Shown: positions 22,757-34,119, counted from the stretch's first letter. The stretch: DNA of 64,000 bases from Arachis hypogaea (GCF_003086295.3 NC_092045.1:19637758-19701757); one strand, 5' to 3'. The notes: generated by a model not told the origin, from the sequence alone. Program-made: numbers and translations.

Positions 22757-24692
22757 GATTGAACAAGGGAGATTGATTTGTAGAGATGAGAGAGGAATTA
22801 CACAAGTAATCAGAGAGATATGCTGGAGGTCGGTGGGGCCGGTTGGAATGACGAGGATGGGGTTGCTCGGGTGGTGAAGAAGGTGACGAGGGATGAGAAG
22901 GTGATGATGGACTGGTGTCTAGTGTTGAAAGTGATTCGGTGGTCATGGGTTCAACTTGGTTAGGAAATAATAGTGAGGAAGAAGGAGAGGTTGTTGGAGA
23001 AAATAAAGAACTAAGTGGAGTTGGGTCAATGGGTATAGGTGAGGGTTCAACTGGAAGACTAACCGAATCTTGTTTTTGAGAAGGTGTGTTTGGCAATGTT
23101 GGGCTGAGTGTATGAAATTGGACATTTTTTGTGACTAAGGGCAAGATCATTTCATAAAAAATCACGTTTCTAGAAATCTCAATTCTTTTATCTTCTAAAA
23201 CATAAACAATATATCCTTTAAAACCATTTTGAAAGCCAATAAATACAGCCGTTTTGGCTCTTGGATCAAATTTTGATCTGTTTGCCATTGGGGTAGAAAC
23301 AAAACATAAGCATCCAAAAACTTTAAGGTCATGATAATTTGGTGGATGATTGAATAAAATCTCAAATGGTGTTTTAAAATTAATTACGGATGATGGAACT
23401 CTGTTAAGTAAATAAACAGCATGTCTAACAGCATAAGACCAAAAAGATGATGGTAAATTAGATTGAAACATAAGAGCACGAGCTATATTCAAAATATGTT
23501 GATGCTTGCGTTCTACCCTTCCATTTTGTTGAGGAGTTTCAACACAACTACGTTGATGAATAATGCCCTTTGAAGTATAAAAATCAGGTAAAATAAATTC
23601 TGGTCCATTATCAGAACGAATAGTTTTGACTTTAGAGTTGAATTGTGTTTCAATTAAAGTAATACAATTTTTTATTTGATTTTGTACTTCTCCTTTTGAT
23701 TTTAATAAAGTAACCGATGTAAAGCGGCTAAAATCATCAACAATTATAAAAAAATATTTGTGATTATGAATAGAATTTTGTTGAAACGGACCCCAAATAT
23801 CAAAGTGTAATAAATTAAAACTTGCATTGGCTTTGTTAAAACTTTGAGAAAATGAAAGTCTCTTTTGCTTAGAAAGATGACAAATGTCACAAACCTCGTC
23901 ATGATGCATAGAGATAAAAGGAAATTGTTTATGTAAATGATTAAGTCTTTGCCCAGAAAGGTGTCCTAAATGAAAATGCCATATATTGGAAGGTGTAATG
24001 GGTGGAGATTGGATGTAATTTATGGAGTGTGTAGTGGATGAATTTTTACCGAAATTGGGTTCAAGGACATATAATCCCTCTCTCATTCTTGTCAAATCAA
24101 TCATCCCCAAATTATTGCTCTGTAGAGTGCAAGAAGAAGATGAAAAAGTGAGTTCACATGTGAGTACTAAAGTAATTTTTGAAATAGAGATAATATTAAA
24201 GTTGAAATGAGGTAAATAAAGAACATCATGAAGAACTAAGGATGGTGAAAATTGAATGATGCCTTTATAAGAAACAGTAGTTCGAGAACCATTTGGTAAA
24301 TGAACAATAATAGGAGAAATTTGTGTGTAAGAAATAAACCAAGACAAATTTGATGCTATGTGATCTGTGGCACCAGAATCAATGATCCAAGTATTTAAGA
24401 ATGAATCTCGATTTGAAGAATTATTAACAGTAGAAAAAGTATTGAAAGAACAAAGATAATGAGTAGTTGGACTTGACAAAAGCTCAAGTTGGTTTGAAGG
24501 ACGAGCTTCTTCATTGAAAGAAAGTGCCATGAAAGAAAAGTGTTGGGCTGACGAAAGGTCCAAAAGAGGCTCCAGATGAAGTTGCTGGTGTGCCCTTTCT
24601 TCTTGATATAGGACAGAGTAAGGAGGTTGATTATTCATAGTGGGAGGAGAGGTTGAAGGGGTTTTAAGATCTGAATTGGTTGATTTACCCAT
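22725..24692 (-). CDS. Copia protease-integrase polyprotein fragment (gag deleted)
   Basis: This is a 655-codon open frame on the minus strand, the longest in the window. It starts with Met only 45 bp inside the LTR. About 50 non-conserved residues precede the protease (WIIDSGATDH, catalytic Asp near residue 105). An HHCC zinc-binding segment follows (WHFHLGH ... CDICHL, about 239-271). The integrase core has Asp in FDIWGP (about 298), Asp in RSDNGPEF (about 361) and Glu in NGRVERKHQ (about 394), all present. A Pro/Ser-rich linker leads toward the RT. The gag capsid and zinc knuckle expected between start and protease are absent, so particles could form only with Gag from another copy. Confidence 0.9.
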   Translation of the reverse strand: MGKSTNSDLKTPSTSPPTMNNQPPYSVLYQEERAHQQLHLEPLLDLSSAQHFSFMALSFNEEARPSNQLELLSSPTTHYLCSFNTFSTVNNSSNRDSFLNTWIIDSGATDHIASNLSWFISYTQISPIIVHLPNGSRTTVSYKGIIQFSPSLVLHDVLYLPHFNFNIISISKITLVLTCELTFSSSSCTLQSNNLGMIDLTRMREGLYVLEPNFGKNSSTTHSINYIQSPPITPSNIWHFHLGHLSGQRLNHLHKQFPFISMHHDEVCDICHLSKQKRLSFSQSFNKANASFNLLHFDIWGPFQQNSIHNHKYFFIIVDDFSRFTSVTLLKSKGEVQNQIKNCITLIETQFNSKVKTIRSDNGPEFILPDFYTSKGIIHQRSCVETPQQNGRVERKHQHILNIARALMFQSNLPSSFWSYAVRHAVYLLNRVPSSVINFKTPFEILFNHPPNYHDLKVFGCLCFVSTPMANRSKFDPRAKTAVFIGFQNGFKGYIVYVLEDKRIEISRNVIFYEMILPLVTKNVQFHTLSPTLPNTPSQKQDSVSLPVEPSPIPIDPTPLSSLFSPTTSPSSSLLFPNQVEPMTTESLSTLDTSPSSPSHPSSPSSPPEQPHPRHSNRPHRPPAYLSDYLCNSSLISTNQSPLFNRVFFFSFIFT

Positions 24693-24716
24693 GGATGTCA
24701 GTAGAGCTCAAGAGGA

Positions 24717-24728
24717 GCTCTGATACCA
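24717..24728 (-). promoter_or_regulatory. Copia primer-binding site (initiator Met tRNA)
   Basis: TGGTATCAGAGC on the minus strand, nine bases from the LTR, is the classic plant site complementary to the 3' end of tRNA-iMet. Confidence 0.92.
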
Positions 24729-24737
24729 TGATAAAAT

Positions 24738-25036
24738 TGTGAAAGAATAAGAAAAAAAAGAATGCGAACTTTTATTGATTATTGATTGATTGAATTGTAC
24801 TGAAGTGTGTTGTAAACTATGAAGGTAAAACTAAATATATATAGAGCATTGTCTTATGAAAGATAAAAGCAAATAAAGATAAGATAAGAACAACTAAAGA
24901 CAAGGTAAAGATAACATAAGATAAGATAATAAAGACTAAAATTAGAACTGAATTTATGTATTCTGTTGGGCTAAATTTGTGGGCCGTGAGATATTTTTAT
25001 TGTTGTCATGGGTTAAGGTGGAAGAGTGGTTTAATA
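24738..25036 (-). repeat. Copia 5' LTR
   Basis: The partner of 20860-21154. By eye there are about a dozen differences over ~297 bp, pointing to an insertion that is not recent. Confidence 0.95.
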
Positions 25037-25465
25037 GAAACCCACTTTCAAAACCTATTCTCTTTTGTTCAATTCACTTCTTAGAAGGTTCAATAAACTC
25101 AATGTTTATTATGTTACTTACATTTTGTGAGACTCATGACTAAGCAAATGAAGGCCAATGGTGTTATCTTGATACTTTTGTCCTCAACATGATAATTAAA
25201 GCTTATTCCAAGTGTTTGGAGCTTGACGAGGCCATTAAGGTTTTTCGCGAAATGGGCTTGTATGGCTGTGAGCCGAATGTCTATAGTTATGGATATATTG
25301 CAAAAGGTTTGTGTGAGAACTGAGAAGGGTAGGGTTGAATCAGGGGTTTAAGTTCTTTCAGGAGATGAGGGGTAAGGATTTTGTGCGGAGTGATAATCGT
25401 TTGCAGTCTTGCATGAATCGAAGGTTTAAGAATGCCATCAAAATTCTATTTGATATGTTGGAGCG
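25037..25465 (+). pseudogene. PPR protein pseudogene, 3' part
   Basis: After the Copia element the PPR sequence resumes with a second copy of the 125-bp block (25037-25161) and continues through repeats with FVLNMIIKAYSKC, LDEAIKVFREMG, CEPNVYSYGYIAKGLCE and AIKILFDMLE, the helix pairs of pentatricopeptide motifs. Small deletions and stops disrupt it. It breaks off at 25465, where a TIR-like element begins. It lacks the remaining repeats expected of a PPR protein. Confidence 0.8.
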
Positions 25466-26171
25466 TAGTTGTCAGAACTGAACCGGTGATTGAACCGGTC
25501 AGGTTACTGGATTATTAGGTTTTGGTTTAACTGGTGAATCATTGGTTGAACTGGTTGACTCGCTACTATGTAAATAAAAAACAAAAGTAAAAAATTTAAA
25601 ATATATATTTTCACTAATATTTTAAGAATATTAAGTTATTCTAAAATAATATGGACCAGGAACAATAAGTATTTTGTTACTTTTATTCTATCATCAATAT
25701 TTTATTTTGTTTTTATATTAAAATAATAATTATTTTTAAATTTCAATAATTTATTAATTAGTTTATATTTATTATACTATTATATACCACAAGTATTTAT
25801 TGAAAAATAATACTAATAGATATTATATAATTATGAAAAGAAAAAAATAAGTTAGTTTATAATTATTATTAAATAAAAATATAATTAATTTAAGAAGCTA
25901 TGAATTTATGATTAAAATTAAAATAAATTATATAGAAGTAAGCTATTTGATAAAATATATATATTATAATTTGCATAGATATTATTAAATATCATGACAG
26001 CCTGGTGGTTCTTTGATCTTTCCAAGATCTTCGTCTACTTTGTGGAGGTTATATAGAAGTTGGAAGTTTGAACTAGTTTTGTACCTCATGCGGTTTAAGC
26101 CTCGGATTTGACCGATATAAAATCTGGTTCACCGATTTTCCAGTTGAACCAGTCAGTTCAGTCTGATTCTA
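25466..26171. mobile_element. MITE-like element with TAG...CTA ends
   Basis: TAGTTGTCAGAACTGAAC on the left and the complement of GTTCAGTCTGATTCTA on the right form imperfect inverted ends with GAACCGG-rich subterminal sequence. The interior is AT-rich and non-coding. No convincing target duplication was found. It truncates the PPR pseudogene. Confidence 0.5.
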
Positions 26172-26186
26172 TGTTTCTTGTTCCTT

Positions 26187-26280
26187 CTTTTTTTTTTTTA
26201 ACCAAAGATAGGAAGACTCAAACCTGCGACCTCTAAGTGAGTATGGGAAAACTATGCCATTTGAGTTATAATTCATTGGC
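26187..26280 (-). mobile_element. tRNA-derived SINE with target-site duplication
   Basis: On the minus strand, the 94-bp unit contains a B-box-like GCAGGTTTGAGTC, an A-box-like ATAACTCAAATGGCATAG and a poly(A) tail (the T-run 26188-26199 on the plus strand). It is flanked by TTCTTGTTCCTT (26175-26186) and TTCTTATTCCTT (26281-26292), a 12-bp duplication with one mismatch. Such units are transcribed by RNA polymerase III and mobilised by LINE machinery. Confidence 0.85.
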
Positions 26281-26292
26281 TTCTTATTCCTT

Positions 26293-27005
26293 TTGTCTCG
26301 ATATAATAAAATAACAAATTTATGTATAAATATATAATAAAATAATTAATTTATGTATAAATATATCTAAAATTAATGTTAAAATTTAAAATTTGTTGGT
26401 CAGAATTAGATCCATTTAACTGAAATTTAAATATTTAAATTAGGTAAAATTTTAAAATTATATTTAAATTAAAGATAATTTTTGAATAGAAAATAGAATT
26501 TAATATTTTTTAAGAAAGAATTTTTGGTTAGTTATTTATATATTTTACCTTTTTAAAAATGTCATTTATTCTATATTGATAATCTATGTTTAAATTAAGT
26601 ATAGTTTGAAAATTTTAACTTTTTTGTAAAATAAGTAAATGGATTTTAATCAAATCATGAAGTAATAAATTTTAACATTTATGTTAGAGTTGTATATATT
26701 AGTTTAAATTAAGTAGTATTCAATTCTATTATATGATTTAGTACATGTTGTGTTATTGAGACAATTGAAAATTTGAAAACATTACAGCAATGAAAAATAG
26801 AATTCTATCATTTTTATTATTTTTACCTTATTTTACAAATTTTAAAATAAAAACATTTGAAATATCATTTTTATTAATTGATTTTTATTATCAATATTAT
26901 AACTATTTAATTTTACTAACGATAAACTTATCATATACTCTTAAGCTGGCAGTGACTTAATGTATTTGTTAATTAAATTAATGATTTTTTTTGTTTTATT
27001 TTAAA
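26293..27005. other. AT-rich intergenic sequence, nothing recognised
   Basis: No supported feature. Confidence 0.6.
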
Positions 27006-27009
27006 AAGT

Positions 27010-27548
27010 AAAGAATCCAATTCGACTCGCATATCCGCGGTATTTATCCGAATCCGATTCGAAAATTGCGGATATGGATCCGATCCGCAAGACTATCAGA
27101 TCGGATCTGAGCCGATCCGCACACTAATAGGAATGGATCACGAATTCTGTATAGATATCCGCATATCTGATCCGCATATCCGCGTATTCGCAAAAATAGA
27201 GAAATAAATAAGTAAATATTCTTTTTATGTTTTATTTCACCTAATAATTATCATATATGTTATATTATTTTAATTTATTATTTAAGAAAAGTATGTTTAA
27301 TATTATTTTAAGAGTAAACATATTTAAAAGAATAGAAAAAAATAAATTTTATTGATATTTTTTTAGTAAAAATAAGCTTTTAAAAATATTTTTGTGTTTT
27401 GCGGATATATCTGATATTCAATCCGATTTGGATCGGATCGGATCCAAGCTAAAAAACTGTGGATATTGAATCCGATCCGATCCGATGATTTTAGTGCGGA
27501 TCGGATCAAAATTTTAGCCATATCTAATTCGATCAGCGTTCACCCCTA
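27010..27548. mobile_element. Degraded hAT-like element with GGATCGGAT subterminal repeats
   Basis: The right end reads GCGTTCACCCCTA, matching the TAGGGGTGAACGC ends of plant hAT MITEs. Many copies of GGATCGGATC/GATCCGATCC and ATATCCGCA lie near both ends. I could not find the matching left terminus, so it is probably truncated. Confidence 0.55.
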
Positions 27549-27960
27549 ATTGGTTTATTCGTAATGAAATAAATAAAAAATGTTGTGGCCATGACTTAAT
27601 ATTTGGTGGGTGGGCACAACGGGTATTTAATTTCAGGATTTGAATTTTTTAAATTTTAAATTGTATTTTAGAGAATAAAATATAATCTATCATTATTTAT
27701 TTTATAGGTGAGATTAAAAAAATATAAGAAAAAAATATTAATGATGAGAAATTTTATTTTAGTGAAAATCTAAAATTTAGAAGATCTAAATTCTTAATTT
27801 TAAATGAAATATTTGGGAAAAAGAGTTGAAAAAGTGGTGGAATAAAGCAATGGGTTCTTGGATCACTCAACAAAGGAAAAAAAACCCAGCCACCTTTATA
27901 AAAAAACTACTGGACAAGACCAAAAAGCCCACACATTGACCATCAGATTATTCTGCCAAT
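27549..27960. other. Intergenic sequence upstream of the LINE, nothing recognised
   Basis: AT-rich with no supported gene. It provides the target for the LINE insertion. Confidence 0.55.
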
Positions 27961-27978
27961 TAATTCATTACTATGACC
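27961..27978 (+). repeat. LINE 5' target-site duplication
   Basis: TAATTCATTACTATGACC is identical to 34102-34119. Confidence 0.97.
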
Positions 27979-28069
27979 ATTATCATTTAGTGTTCTGCAA
28001 AAAAACTAGCCGTTAGACGTTCTCTCCATACTAGTGCGATCCTTCAAGCCTTAACCGTTTTCAGCCACC

Positions 28070-29882
28070 ATGTCAGGCGATGGGAGGCCGGCAAGAGCTC
28101 CAGACGAGGACAACCAGTCCGAACAAGAACAAGATCTCCTCCAGAGAAGCATAAAAAAGGTAAAAAAAGGAGAAGCGGGATTTACGAGATCGTCGGTTCT
28201 TGTCCCTCGCGATGAAGATTGGATGCATCTCAAAGAAGGTCAACTTGGGGAAAGATCCTATGCCGACATGGTTACAGGGAGGATGTCAAATTTGAAGAAT
28301 GACTCTCTTGAGGATGATTCTCTTGGCTCTGAATCTGGAGATGAGGAGATGCAAAGCGATCAAGAAGATACCCCTGAAACAGCGAATGAAGATAGAAATA
28401 ATGAGCAATCTAAAAGATCAGAAAAAAATGAAATCACAGTGGAGGACATGGGAGATGGGTTGTACAACATCATCATCAGCGAGAACACTAGAAATGAACT
28501 ATGGAAGCCTTGGTGGAGATCCCTTATTGTCAAACTAATGGGAAGAAAAATTGGCTATACTGCTATGAAAAGGAGGATTAAAACCATGTGGGGAAGCTAT
28601 GGAGGTATAGATGTCATAGACCTTGGTAATGAATTTTATCTTGTAAAATTTTATGCTCAGGATGACATGGACTATGCACTCCTAGAAGGCCCTTGGAGGA
28701 TATACGACCATTACCTAGCAGTGAGGTTGTGGGAACCGAACTTCAATCCGCTCTTGACCAAAATTGATAAAATTACAGCATGGGTGAGATTACCAGGCCT
28801 ACCCATAGAACTGTATAATGAAAGAATCCTCAGGAAAATTGGAGATTTAGTAGGAAAAACCTGCAAAGTGGATCACAATACACAACAGCTATGTAGAGGT
28901 AAATTTGCTAGATTGTGTGTGGAAGTTGACTTGACTAAACCTCTGCTGGGAAAGTACATGATAAATGGAAAAATGTATCAAATAGAGTATGAAGGAATAC
29001 ACCATATTTGCTTCTCATGTGGAAAAATTGATCATGAACAAAAATATTGTGTTATTTAGAAACGGAAAAAACAGGAAGAGGCAAAACAAAACAACCATCA
29101 AGAAAATGAAGCTGAGAGACAACAAAGAAACATGAAGGAACAAGAGGAAGAAAGACCGAAAGGGCTTGAGGATGCAGACAAGGCTAATAAGGGAAAGGAT
29201 GTGATGGAACAATAAGACAACAACTTTGGCCCATGGATGTTGATTCAACGACAGAAAAGGGTAAGGAAAGAGGGAGCCAGCACAAGTCGCAACAATGGAA
29301 AAGAAAGTAGGAAGGTCAACCAATCTAGATTTGCCATCCTTGAGATAGAAGACGAAGAGGGGGATAAAGGAGAGAAAGAGGCTGGAATCGGTAATGAAGA
29401 TTACTCAAAAGAGCAGATTACATAAGCAATGACCAGAAATGCAAGAACTCAAGAGAAAGCAACAGACAACAAACAGAAGCACATACCAAGGCAACAAAAT
29501 AAAGATATTATACCAAAGGAAAACTACACAGAAGCTGCACAGAAACAAACTCCATATACCAACCAAACCAATACAAGAGTCACACAGCAAGAAAACATAA
29601 CCGGCATTGAAAAAAGAAGTCAACTAAAAGGAACCACAGAAAACGTCATCCAGAGAGAGTCACATAGAGAAAACTGGGTATCATAGTGGGATCCTTCCCA
29701 AGCTTCAGAAAGCCAGGGAGAGGATAGGGGAACACCTTTTCAAAAAATCAGGGACGAGGACAAACCCCCTGACCCGATAGAAAAGGAACACAATATAAAA
29801 ATCCTATGGACACAGAGAATCAGATTGATGTGGAGGAGCTAATAAAGGGTGTTGAATTTGATACTCCTGAATTTGGCCCATG
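28070..29882 (+). pseudogene. LINE ORF1: DUF4283/zinc-knuckle RNA-binding protein
   Basis: The first 329 codons (28070-29059) are open. An acidic N-terminus is followed by a DUF4283-type domain (about residues 125-235, with the ALLEGPWRIYDHYLAVRLW block) and a CCHC zinc knuckle CFSCGKIDHEQKYC at about 312-325. The protein would coat LINE RNA. A stop at about 29057-29059 and further TAG/TAA codons (29213, 29423, 29684 regions) interrupt a hydrophilic, Glu/Lys/Gln-rich C-terminal half that runs to about 29882. The ATG context GCCACCATG is favourable, and the start lies 91 bp from the element's 5' end. Confidence 0.85.
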
Positions 29883-29943
29883 AAGCAAACAGGGGTTGCT
29901 GACATGTAGCTGAACTGATCTTTTTTGTCCTCCCTTTTTATCC

Positions 29944-32900
29944 ATGATTATTTTATCTTGGAATGCTAGAGGTGCGGCTAGCAAGGCATTTAGGCGCACC
30001 TTCAAAGAATATTATGAACAGTATAAGCCAGATTTGGTGGTTCTCGTTGAAATGAAAGTTAGTGGAGAGAGTGCTAGGAATGTCATCAAGAACATTGGTT
30101 TCAATTTTTTCATCCTTGAAGAAGCTAGAGGCTTTGCGGGCGGTATCTGGATCATGTGGAATAATCCTGACTACAAAGTTACTAATATGGAGTAGGATCA
30201 CCAATATATTCATGTCAAAATTGAAAGGCCTGGGAAAGAAGAATGGTATCTCACGGCGGTTTATGCCAGTCCCCAAGTCCAAACAAAAAGATTCTTATGG
30301 CCAAAACTTAAAAACATAGCAGATAACATATCTAAGCCTTGGCTCATAGCAGGTGACTTTAATGAGATCAAAGATATATTAGAAAAGAAGGAGGGCAATC
30401 CCGTAGACATCAGGTCTTGCAATATCTTTGCAAGTTGGATCAATTCTTGTAAGCTCATCGACCTTGGGTGTGTGGGCTCTAGGTTCACTTGGAGAGGTTT
30501 GATATGGGAGGGGTACGAAAGAGTTTTTAAAAGATTAGACCGTGCGATGGCTAACACCGCTTGGAGAGTTTGTTATCAAGATGCAGTGGTCAAAGTCCTT
30601 CCTAGAATCAATTCGGATCACCACCTTATTCTTATATCTGAAGCTAGATCACCCAAAGAGGATAGGCCTTTTAGATTTGAAGTTATGTGAACACACCACC
30701 CAGATTTTGAAGCCTTCATCAACGAAAAATGGAAGGATAATGGAAACCTCACTAGCACCCTCAATAAAGTCAAGGACGACCTTTAGAAATGGAACAAAGA
30801 CGTCTTTGGCAACATTTTTAGAAATAAAAGAAGAATTATGAATAGGTTGGCAGGTATTCAAAGAAACAACAGTTATGGGAGAAATCGTTTTTGGAAAAGC
30901 TTAAAAAGGACCTTAATAAGGAGCTGAACGAGACTTTGGATAAAGAAGAAACTTTCTGGCTTCAAAAATCTAGAGAGCAATGGATTGTCGAAGGCGATAG
31001 GAATACAAAGTTTTATCATACCAAAATAATTATTAAAAGAAGGAAAAATAAGATCATCAAGTTAAGAAGCTCAGACGGAGAGTGGATTGAGAATGAGAAC
31101 TTGTTAAAGCTACATGTTTTGAATTTCTACAAAGATCTCTATCAGGAAGAGGTAAACATCGTTCCCTTACCCTTAAATATTAGACCTCTCCTTAACTTGG
31201 ATATCTCTCTATGCAGGACTATGGAAGCTATCCCATCAGACATTGAGATCAAGAAAGCTCTCTTTAGCATAGGTTCTCTCAAGGCCCCTGGCGAAGATGG
31301 ATTTCCGGCTTATTTTTTCAAAAACAACTGGGACCTCATGGGAACAAAAATTTGTGACTACATCAAGAGTTGTTGGTCCAATCCAGGTTACATTGAAGAA
31401 GCAAATGCCACCCTACTAGCTCTCATCCCAAAGAAATCCAACCCGGAGTTTATGTCACAATTTAGACCCATAGCATTGTGCAACGTAAAATACAAAATCC
31501 TTTATAAAATCATAGTGCAACGCATCAAACCAATGCTAGACGAAAGGATCTCCCCCCATCAATCTAGCTTCATACCAGGAAGAAGGATACATGACAATAT
31601 TCTCATTGCTAAAGAGATATGGCATTCCATGAAAAGAAGGAGAGGAAAGAAAAGGTTCATGGCTGTAAAAATAGATTTTGAAAAAGCTTATGACAGAATT
31701 AACTGGAACTACATGAAAGACAGACTGAAAGAATTCAAAATACCGAATAGTTTGATCAACATCATCATGAAGGGAGTCAACTCAGTTAGCTACAGTGTTT
31801 TATGCAATGGGAATAAAACAGAAAATTTTAAACCTAAGAGGGGAATAAGACAGGGAGATCCCTTATCCCCTTATCTCTTTGTTATTTGCATGGATAAATT
31901 ATCACAGTTTATTAAAATGCAGGTCAACGAAGACTGTTGGAAACCCTTTAGAATTGGGAGAAATGGACTCGCAATCTCACACCTCCTCTTCGCGGACGAT
32001 CTTCTCCTATTTGCAGAAGCTACTCAAGTGCAAATGGAAATGATTAAGGACTGCCTAGACAGCTTTTGTAAAGCCTTAGGACTTAAAGTTAATGCAGCCA
32101 AAACCTCTATAGTGTTCTCTAAGAATACTAGTGCGGCTGTCAAAACAGATATTTTGGCCAAAACAGATTTTAAAGAGAGCAAGGAGATTGGAAGATACCT
32201 AGGTGCTATGCTAAAAAATAACAGACAAGGCAAGGAGAATTATAAAACGATTCTGGAGAGAGTTCAAGAAAAACTCAAGGGGTGGAAAGCAAATGTTTAT
32301 CACAGGCGGGAAGGATTACTCTTGCGCAATCTGTTATTAGCCCAAGTCTAAATTTTGAAATGCAGTATGAGAGAATTCCCAAGTCCATATGCAACGAAAT
32401 AGAGAAAGTTCAAAGAAGCTTCATTTGGGGAGATGATGAAAAAAAAAGAAATTACTATGCAGTGAATTGGAAAACTCTATGCCACCCCAAATATGAGGGG
32501 GGCTTTGGGTTTAGAAACTTAAATTTAATGAATGAAGCTTTTCTTTACAAGCTAATTTGGCAGCTGAACCAGGAACCAGAACCTCTATAGGTAAAAGTCT
32601 TCCAACACAAGTACAAATACAAAGATAACTAAAATACTCGACCAAGTGCCAAAAGCTCAGATTCATACCTATGGAGAGAGTTAGTCAAGTTATGGCTCGG
32701 ATTCAGCGAGATGTCTTTCTCCCTTATTGGGGATGGAATTTCCACTAAATTCTGGACTGATTATTAGGTTGAAGAGGTGGGACCCCTGCTATCATTTGTA
32801 ATACAGAATAATTTAGACATGGAGAGCATAGTTTGGGAATGGAGTAATGCAAGCGAAGAATGGAACTTGACAGAACTCCAAAGATACCTACCTGAAGATA

Positions 32901-34050
32901 TCATCAAGAAGATCTTAGCACACCCCCACCAAGGATTGCGAATGGAGAAGACAGACTAGGTTGGATCCATTTGGAGGATAGTGAATTTTCCACTGGTGCG
33001 ACCTATAAGGCATTGGCAAGGTGGTCAAAACCATACCAATCGAGTTGGATGACCATATGGGATTGGAAGGGGGCCGTAAAAAGCAAAACTTTTTGCCTGA
33101 AAAATGTGTCATAATAGACTACTCACCAACACTAGAAAAGCCAGAATGTATGGAGGACAAGGAGATTGCCCCATTTGTGCCGGAAAACAAGAAGATGCTC
33201 TTCATGCTTTAAGAGATTGCACCAGAGTTACACAGATTTGGGTGAATTTGTTAAATCCAAAAGAAATTCCTAAATTCTTTGCCCTCAATTTTGAAGAATG
33301 GACACAATTCAACTTATTCAATCAATTGAATATAAAACCTAACCTCAAGTGGAAAGACATCTTCATCGTCGCCGTCTGGAAGATTTGGAGTTGGAGAAAT
33401 CGGGAGGTCCACGAGCAGAACTATCGGAGGCCACCCCACCCTCACCTGTAGATTTTGAAGGAAGTAGAAGAGATTAGAGAAGCTTTTGACAAGAAGCAAA
33501 GAAGAATTCACAGAAGACCCAAAGAAGAACAACTCATCAGATGGCACCCCCTCCTAGTGATTGGATCACTCTCAACACTGATGGATCTATGAATGGGTTC
33601 ACCAAAAAGGCTGGCTGCAGGGGTTTATTAAGAAATGAGAATAGTAAATGGATAGGAAAATTTTCGTTCAATATAGGTAGCTGCACTGCCTTCAAAGCAG
33701 AGCTGTGGGGAATAGATCAGGGTCTCAAATTAGCTTGGACTATGGAATTGAAGAAAGTTAGAGTGGAGTGTGACTCAAAGGCTATTATAGAGAGTATCAA
33801 CAGTCCCAAAGATAGAAAAAATCACCCAAATGTGTTGATCAGAAACATTCACAATTGGAAGAACAGGGAATGGAACATTCTTTTTGTAAATATTTACAGA
33901 GAAGGCAATAGATGTGCCGATTGTCTGGCGCATAAAAATTTAGAATTAGATGTTGAATTCCACTTTTGGGATACTCCTCCAAATGAGGTAGTAGCTTTTT
34001 TGTCTGATGATGAACAAGGGGTAGCTTTGCCCCGTTTAGTTTGTAACTAG
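29944..34050 (+). pseudogene. LINE ORF2: endonuclease, reverse transcriptase, RNase H
   Basis: ORF2 starts about 60 bp after ORF1. The APE-type endonuclease (29944-30690) has SWNARG, the GDFNEI block and SDHHL. The RT (30891-32351) has IALCNVKYKILYK, DFEKAYDRINW, GIRQGDPLSPYLF, the catalytic FADD (about 31995-32006) and GRYLGA. A zinc-binding region with CPICAG...H..RDC follows (about 33155-33220). The C-terminal RNase H (33541-34050) has TDGS, E and CDSKA acidic residues. Stops at 30193, 30688, 30784, 32588, 32630 and 32765 and frameshifts near 30860, 32300 and 32930 inactivate it. The RNase H reading frame alone is intact for 169 codons. Confidence 0.93.
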
Positions 34051-34101
34051 GTCTCTCTTCTTTTGGGTTTCTTTAGCCCGTTTCTAAACCAAAAAAAAAA
34101 A

Positions 34102-34119
34102 TAATTCATTACTATGACC
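34102..34119 (+). repeat. LINE 3' target-site duplication
   Basis: The second copy of the 18-mer, following the poly(A) tail directly. Confidence 0.97.

Larger units (their letters stand above)
20860..25036 (-). mobile_element. Ty1/Copia retrotransposon lacking gag
   Basis: LTRs at 20860-21154 and 24738-25036 (~4% different by eye) bound an internal region read on the minus strand in Copia order: protease, integrase, RT, RNase H. Next to the 5' LTR (right side), TGGTATCAGAGC is the standard initiator-Met tRNA primer site. Next to the 3' LTR (left side), GGGGGGCG is the polypurine tract. The LTR, read on the minus strand, starts TATTAAACC and ends TTTCACA, so the usual 5' TG is absent in both copies. 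The capsid-coding part of gag is missing. The insertion lies in a PPR pseudogene and is flanked by a ~125-bp duplication rather than 5 bp. Confidence 0.93.
27979..34101 (+). mobile_element. Full-length L1-type LINE
   Basis: A 6.1-kb element with a ~90-bp 5' leader, ORF1 (RNA-binding), ORF2 (endonuclease, RT, zinc-binding region, RNase H), a short 3' UTR and a terminal poly(A) run at 34091-34101. Perfect 18-bp target duplications flank it. Such elements copy themselves by target-primed reverse transcription in the nucleus. Intact ends with an unchanged TSD suggest a moderately young insertion. The coding regions nevertheless contain many stops, mainly at Gln and Trp codons, plus about three frameshifts in ORF2. 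Confidence 0.95.
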
